DNA of 59,427 bases from Promethearchaeota archaeon (lineage in GTDB: Archaea; Asgardarchaeota; Lokiarchaeia; Sigyniarchaeales; SOKP01). The notes below the pieces were generated by a model, which was not told the DNA's origin, ran no database searches, and saw only the letters and a list, made by a program, of their open reading frames with translations. This document shows positions 54,889 through 59,427 of the stretch, one piece after another. Position numbers and translations under genes: made by a program. The first letter of the stretch is position 1. The number at the start of each line of letters is the position of its first letter. The stretch spans positions 1 to 59,427 of the forward strand of contig RDOE01000011.1 of NCBI GenBank assembly GCA_011364975.1. The letters run 5' to 3'.

Positions 54889-55074
54889 ATTCTTCCAATT
54901 ACCCTTAATCAGTATGAAATTGATATCTAAACTTTAATTTTATTAAAATATTTAATTGGATTATTCTTTTCAAAGCCCAGATGACTTAACTAAAGATTGT
55001 TTATCTGTTTGACTTTATAAGTTGACATGTCATCTTATCGAACTATTAATATTCGGTTTCCATAAGATTTAAAT

Positions 55075-55093
55075 ATACGATTTTTCATCGTAT
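55075..55093. promoter_or_regulatory. Inverted repeat upstream of the 73-residue HTH-like gene
   Basis: ATACGAT-TTTTC-ATCGTAT: perfect 7-bp arms, about 90 bases before ATG at 55183. Possible operator. The gap 54889-55182 also has complementary GATGAC and GTCATC segments near 54978 and 55029 that might form a longer fold. Confidence 0.4.
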
Positions 55094-55182
55094 TAATAGA
55101 GTTAAGAATATTATTAGTATTATAATCAATTATTCTTTCCACTCAGATGGATTGAAATAGTTAATAATAAAGGTCAATAATT

Positions 55183-55404
55183 ATGGTAATTACAGATATT
55201 GATTACTCGAATAAATTTTTGGAAGTACTCCAATATTTACAATCTACTTATAAAAAATTCCCTAAATTCATGATAGAAATAATAGCTGAAAATTATGGAA
55301 TTCCTACCAGAGAAGTCAAAGAACTGATTTATATCTATAGAAAAAAAGGAACATTGAGAATCTTAAAGGATGAAGGCTATTATTATCAATTAAATAAATC
55401 GTAA
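55183..55404 (+). CDS. Small winged-helix-like protein
   Basis: Seventy-three residues. FMIEIIAENYGIPTREVKEL is an HTH-like helix pair, followed by a wing-like KGTLRILKDEGYYYQL. Likely DNA- or RNA-binding. ATG at 55183. Close and convergent to the TPR gene (21 bases). No family name assigned. The inverted repeat at 55075-55093 may be its target. Confidence 0.55.
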   Translation: MVITDIDYSNKFLEVLQYLQSTYKKFPKFMIEIIAENYGIPTREVKELIYIYRKKGTLRILKDEGYYYQLNKS

Positions 55405-55425
55405 TTTGTTCAATCTTTTTAATTT

Positions 55426-55719
55426 TTATTTCTTTTTTACTTTTTTCTTCTTTTCCTTCTTTTTTACTTCCTGATTAGAATCGTCTGGGTTTAATTTATT
55501 ATAAATTACTCCAACTTTATTGAGAGCATCCATATTCAAAGGATTTAATTCAAGTACTTTTCTATACATTTCATAAGCTTTTACTAAATTATCTTTTTCC
55601 TCACAAAGTGCGCCTAATTCTAAAAAATTTGCAATTGCTTCCTCATTTTTTCCCAAAGATAAGTTTGCTTTAGCTATTCCATACAGTGCTTCAAATTCAG
55701 AATCATTCTCTTCTGTCAT
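55426..55719 (-). CDS. Small TPR protein with lysine tail
   Basis: About two tetratricopeptide units (FEALYGIAKANLSLGKNEEA and VKAYEMYRKVLELNPLNMDA) in 97 residues, and a basic tail of alternating K and V/E (EVKKKEKKKKVKKK). TPRs bind partner proteins. The tail may bind nucleic acid. Monocistronic. Confidence 0.7.
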   Translation of the reverse strand: MTEENDSEFEALYGIAKANLSLGKNEEAIANFLELGALCEEKDNLVKAYEMYRKVLELNPLNMDALNKVGVIYNKLNPDDSNQEVKKKEKKKKVKKK

Positions 55720-55926
55720 AACTTTTCAAAATTATTTTTCTATTATAAATTTTATATTTTAAACTATAAAAAAATTCAATATATCGAATAAATAAAAATT
55801 TGTAGTTAAAACTTTGATTTAATGGTTGCTTAAAAAGTTAGGGAGAGAGTCATTATTATCAAATTGAAATAACCCTTATTTTATACCAAAAATATTATAA
55901 ATTAAATCATATTCAAAGTGGATAAT

Positions 55927-56538
55927 ATGAGTGAACATGGATTTTGGTACGAGCATTGGCCTAAAGCGGGACTTATAGCAGCAATTTTTCTCCTTCTTTT
56001 GCTTTTCTTAAATTCAAAAGTTCCCATTGGGAGTTTCGAATGGCTTTATTGGTTAAGTTTACCTCTCTATATGATTCACCAATTTGAGGAATATGTATAT
56101 CCGGGCGGATTTAAAGAGGAATTAAATAAGATTTTGCTTCGAGGAAAAGTATCTCGAGAAATTCTAACAGATAAAATGGTTTTAATAATAAATGTCGGGT
56201 TTATCTGGATTTTAACACCGGTTCTGATTGTATTAGGTGTCTTTTCAATCATCTTTCCAGTGATATTGATGACGCTTGTTACATTTAACGGATTTGTTCA
56301 TGTCATTGCAAGTATCCGATTCAGAAGATATAATCCAGGATTATTCATCAGTTTAGTAGCAAATATTCCCCTTGGGTTATATGTATTAATTGGTTTGGGA
56401 TTGAATGCTTTAGCAAGTGGTATGGAACTTTTCATTGGAATTTTGATCGGCGTAATTCTTCACATGGGATTGTTCATCGTTTTAGGTCTAAGAACCCGAA
56501 AATATAACCGTATCTCACTCTCTGATATTGAAAAATGA
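55927..56538 (+). CDS. HXXEE-domain membrane protein
   Basis: The motif HQFEEYVYPGGF after the second helix is the HXXEE family sign, followed by FIWILTPVLIVLG, FNGFVHVIASI and RRYNPGLFIS, all of that family. About five membrane segments over 203 residues. ATG at 55927 (preferred) or GTG at 55918. The conserved His and Glu suggest metal or acid-base chemistry in the membrane; function of the family is unknown. Confidence 0.8.
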   Translation: MSEHGFWYEHWPKAGLIAAIFLLLLLFLNSKVPIGSFEWLYWLSLPLYMIHQFEEYVYPGGFKEELNKILLRGKVSREILTDKMVLIINVGFIWILTPVLIVLGVFSIIFPVILMTLVTFNGFVHVIASIRFRRYNPGLFISLVANIPLGLYVLIGLGLNALASGMELFIGILIGVILHMGLFIVLGLRTRKYNRISLSDIEK

Positions 56539-56795
56539 ATCCAGTAATAATTTGAAAAAGGATCATTTATCTAAATGAAATAGAAAAGAGCTATCAAAAT
56601 ATTTCTAATTTTGATTTAGAGAAATACACTCAAGCTTTGACTATAGTTCCACATTGTATTCATGATTTAAACATCATGATTAAATCTTAAATCTTATTTT
56701 GACCGGAAAGATATAAAGATAATAAAAGAATCTTATCATAAGAGCAAAGAAAAAGGCGACATATTCTTGAAACAAGCAAAAAACTTTCTTGATTT

Positions 56796-57299
56796 TCACT
56801 GGGATGTTAAGAATTTAGTAAGTATGCTACCCAAAATGATTAAAGCGCCTCCTAAAAACAAGCCTATCACTCCAAAACAAGGCTTATAACGACTCCACAT
56901 GCTTAGGTCATAAATTTGTACTTCTGCGAACTCCATCATCATCAACCATAAAATTGTACTAGTTATTATGACAATACCAAAAAGAATGTATTTGGAAAAG
57001 TTGAATGATCCTTGTTTTAAAATACTCTTATCCTTAATTAATCCGATGAAAATCATTAAAATGCTTGAGCAAATTATCAAGGAGGAAATTATAGAGGGAA
57101 AAAATTGAAGAGGGTTTGTATAAAATCCACTAGTAATTGTTAGATTAAGCTTATCAGAATAATAACCCCATATCCAATTAGTAATTTGATGATGCCAAAC
57201 AATGTTCTCAAAAAATGCAGCAGGACTAAATAATGCAATTGAACATATGATATTCCCTAAAATTGGAATTATCCATGAATATCCTTTAAAATTTCTCAT
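56796..57299 (-). CDS. Four-helix membrane protein
   Basis: One hundred sixty-seven residues with four hydrophobic segments (WIIPILGNIICSIALFSPAA, FFPSIISSLIICSSILMIFI, YILFGIVIITSTILWLMMM, GVIGLFLGGALIILGSILT). No recognised family. Extracellular loops hold many Trp. The 257-base gap on its downstream side (56539-56795) has no convincing gene. Confidence 0.6.
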   Translation of the reverse strand: MRNFKGYSWIIPILGNIICSIALFSPAAFFENIVWHHQITNWIWGYYSDKLNLTITSGFYTNPLQFFPSIISSLIICSSILMIFIGLIKDKSILKQGSFNFSKYILFGIVIITSTILWLMMMEFAEVQIYDLSMWSRYKPCFGVIGLFLGGALIILGSILTKFLTSQ

Positions 57300-57691
57300 T
57301 ATTAATTCTTCCCAAATATTAATTTGATAGAAGTAAACAGCTAATCTTTAATTAATCATTTGTGTTGTCAACAAACTATTAAGGCTTTCACAATTAATAA
57401 AAGTAGTATAATAGAACAAATTATGAACTCAGATGAGAACTTGATATATTATTATCTTAAATTACATTCTTTTTCACAATAAATCTAGAATGCTATTTTT
57501 TATCTAAAACGCAAGAGTGATCGTTGTCCTTCTTAAAAGAATGATAAAAACCAGATGTAAAACAGTGTAATTTCGGAAATTGAGACAACTCGGGAAACTC
57601 CTTCATTTTACAGCAAAGATTATCAAGTGGATCAAGGTTTTTGAGATTATTTGAATAGGACACCAAGATGTTTTGATAAATCAAAAAATTT

Positions 57692-59427
57692 TCAATTTTT
57701 GTGGATATTTTCTGGATATTTATTCCCACAATTGCCACAGTAGATTCCTCCAGACTCATCCCATCGTAAACAATATGGACATTGAACTATTTGAGTATCC
57801 GATGATAAGTTTTGCCTTATAGGTTCTTTAAAATATATTTTTTCCGTTATTTTGGGAGTATCATAAATTGGTTTTGACCGAATTTTTCTAGGCATATTAT
57901 TACGAGTGATGATTACAAAAAGCGTTAGCCCCAAGGCAGCAATCAACCCGATAATAGTGAAAATCATAATTGAAAGATTATTAATAAATGGATTATCTGG
58001 AGGTAGATCAGGGGGATTCGGTAACTGATAATCAATAGTGAAAGTTCTCAAGAAAGATTGATGGGAACTGCCAAATGAATCTACTCCAAATACTTTAATT
58101 GAGTGGATACCATTTGAAGGCATTGGAATTGTTGTGTTTCCGAAAATGGTTCGATTTGGTTGACCATCTAAAGAATATCCAATCCAATCTAAAGGAGTAC
58201 CATTTTCAAAGCTAAGTAATAAACCTTCTTTTAGGTTGCCTCCAATAAAATAATTTGGATCCCAAGAATAACCAAGTGCATCAATGTAAAAGATACCGGT
58301 ATATGCATAATTAGACCCAAACCGAATTTTTTCTATACTTAAAGCGGGAAGGTAGAAATCAATGTTGCTTAGAACTATATGATTGTTTAAATATACATCA
58401 AAAGTGTCTGTTTGGGTATTAAAATCTATTCTTATATGAAACCAAGTGTCGTCAGCGTATACGCCCTCTGCAAATGCAATATAACCATTTCCTGCACTTA
58501 AACATTGAAATTCACCATTATTTCCCTCATCAATATTCAACACAACCACATTTTGTCCTTCACTATCATACAATGAGACTATACAAGTACTAGGGCCAAA
58601 TCCTTTACGCATATAAAATTCAACTGTTCCTATAGTTTGGAAATTGAAGGTTTGGAAAATCTCCGGATAGGCACTAGTGGACACATCCTCAATAACTAAA
58701 ACTTTCTTATGACCAGTTATATTAGAGACTACATAGCCATTTCCAAATCCATGATGAGGAATAAAATCCCAACCATTTGGTATTGAGCCATCTGCGTCAT
58801 TTTCAAATCCATAAGTAGCGGGATAATAACCCTGCATGGGTTCATTATATACCTTATTTTCAGGTGTAATAATTTTGATATGGTATGAAGTTTTGATTTC
58901 AAAATAGCGAATATCTGACTCATGATACGCACCATACGTGTCATTTCCTACTACTTTAATCTTATGAAAGCCGTTTGAAGGCATTGGAATTGTTTTATTC
59001 CCATTAATAGTTCGATTTGGTTGACCATCCAATGAGTATCCCATCCATTCTAAATCGCTAGAAGGTTGGAAACTTAAAAGAAGACCCTCATTACAATCAT
59101 CTCCGATATTATAAAATGAATCCCATGAAAAACCAACAGCATCGAAATATTGATGATAATCTATAGCAGGATCGGAGGTCGTAAACCACAATTGACTAAT
59201 TTCATTACAATTTGAGCTAACAAAAGGTAAATCTTCATGATCTTGAAGAATCCCATTGATATACCAATTATATTTATGAGTCACGCAATTAAATTCAATT
59301 CTATGATGATACCACTCATTACTATTCAAATTTCCTACTTCATGCCAATCACTACCATCCCAATAACGATAATACCCATTGTATACCCCCAGATAAGGAC
59401 CACTCCTAAATTCAACGTTGTTATAAG
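57692..59427 (-). CDS. Large cell-surface protein with two LamG-like modules, partial at the right edge
   Basis: The frame is open to the end of the window, so the start is outside; TTG at 59329 is not the start since coding continues (EFRSGPYLGVYNGYYRYWDG upstream). At least two copies of a module: a LamG-like sandwich (YHHRIEFNCVTHKYNWYING; FHIRIDFNTQTDTFDVYLNN) then a Big-like SYSLDG or GYSLDGQPNRTI...MPSNGFHKIKVVG. The C-terminal region has one membrane helix (IMIFTIIGLIAALGLTLFVI) and a cytoplasmic zinc ribbon (CPYCLRW...YCGNCG). The repeat units and N-glycosylation sites fit a surface protein. The inside zinc ribbon is unusual for such an anchor. Confidence 0.8.
   Translation of the reverse strand, partial: YNNVEFRSGPYLGVYNGYYRYWDGSDWHEVGNLNSNEWYHHRIEFNCVTHKYNWYINGILQDHEDLPFVSSNCNEISQLWFTTSDPAIDYHQYFDAVGFSWDSFYNIGDDCNEGLLLSFQPSSDLEWMGYSLDGQPNRTINGNKTIPMPSNGFHKIKVVGNDTYGAYHESDIRYFEIKTSYHIKIITPENKVYNEPMQGYYPATYGFENDADGSIPNGWDFIPHHGFGNGYVVSNITGHKKVLVIEDVSTSAYPEIFQTFNFQTIGTVEFYMRKGFGPSTCIVSLYDSEGQNVVVLNIDEGNNGEFQCLSAGNGYIAFAEGVYADDTWFHIRIDFNTQTDTFDVYLNNHIVLSNIDFYLPALSIEKIRFGSNYAYTGIFYIDALGYSWDPNYFIGGNLKEGLLLSFENGTPLDWIGYSLDGQPNRTIFGNTTIPMPSNGIHSIKVFGVDSFGSSHQSFLRTFTIDYQLPNPPDLPPDNPFINNLSIMIFTIIGLIAALGLTLFVIITRNNMPRKIRSKPIYDTPKITEKIYFKEPIRQNLSSDTQIVQCPYCLRWDESGGIYCGNCGNKYPENIHKN

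Noticed and set aside
56540..56790. Plus-strand frames with protein-like pieces such as QALTIVPHCIHDLN
   Set aside because: Two different frames must be joined, with no start codon or known match, and the second runs antisense into a clear membrane-protein gene.
57493..57759. An 88-residue minus-strand frame overlapping the 3' end of the surface-protein gene
   Set aside because: It overlaps the zinc-ribbon coding end by 68 bases in another frame, has no own upstream signal and an uneven residue mix; more likely chance.
1..59427. tRNA genes, insertion sequences, integrases, origin
   Set aside because: No GTTCRANNC T-loop with matching stems, no transposase or integrase motif and no origin repeats were recognised by eye; a tRNAscan or IS search would decide.

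Overview
The window reads as chromosomal DNA of an Asgard archaeon, most like Lokiarchaeia. It is AT-rich (roughly 30% GC by eye). It carries an archaeal SRP RNA, an archaeal-type uS10 and an Lrp/AsnC regulator. Alongside these are eukaryote-flavoured proteins: a Ras/Arf-type GTPase behind a longin-like domain (49316-50347), a second longin-like protein (24072-24920), a Bud23-like methyltransferase, a P2-type Ca2+ ATPase and several zinc-ribbon proteins with membrane tails. Strand changes are frequent and most operons have one to three genes. TTG or GTG starts are common, and one CTG start is suspected. This is an inference from gene content; no marker phylogeny could be run.

Layout. 0-6.4 kb: radical SAM gene with the relic of a paralogue behind it, SRP RNA, V4R-like protein, Aag glycosylase, UroD-like methyltransferase, inositol-phosphatase family enzyme, PC4/whirly-like protein. 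6.5-10.6 kb is accessory and decaying: a Lys/Asp/Glu repeat protein, an MBL hydrolase, the C-terminal relic of formylmethanofuran dehydrogenase subunit A, a membrane-anchored beta-propeller, and an ArdC-like metallopeptidase pseudogene with two in-frame stops. 10.6-23.3 kb: uS10, crotonase, NmrA-like protein, Bud23-like methyltransferase plus radical SAM operon, two orphan receiver proteins, NIPA-like transporter, GH172-like enzyme, rhomboid, nucleotide-sugar dehydrogenase, a candidate TGA-containing mini-gene and a zinc finger. 23.3-37.9 kb: C/D-box sRNA, START-like and longin-like proteins, ArsB/NhaD transporter, two divergent glutamate dehydrogenases, fused GMP synthase, PepF, a methylene-H4MPT dehydrogenase fused to a duplicated unknown domain, and a GltB-like FMN protein. 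38-50 kb: membrane proteins, zinc-ribbon/tail proteins, Lrp, GH20, CcdA-like, secreted DJ-1/PfpI, P-type ATPase, QueG-like protein, GTPase. 50-59.4 kb: MFS transporter, crotonase and acyl-CoA ligase, TPR, HXXEE membrane protein, and a large surface protein running off the right edge.

How the genes may work together. Amino-nitrogen metabolism is represented by two GDHs, the GltB-like protein, GuaA and an Lrp regulator. Two crotonases and an acyl-CoA ligase suggest acyl-CoA turnover. The MtdB fusion and the FwdA relic belong to tetrahydromethanopterin C1 metabolism. GH20, GH172 and the nucleotide-sugar dehydrogenase handle glycans. The most promising undescribed items are the MtdB fusion with its duplicated N-terminal domain, the TGA-containing mini-gene (possible CxxU selenoprotein) and the longin-GTPase fusion.
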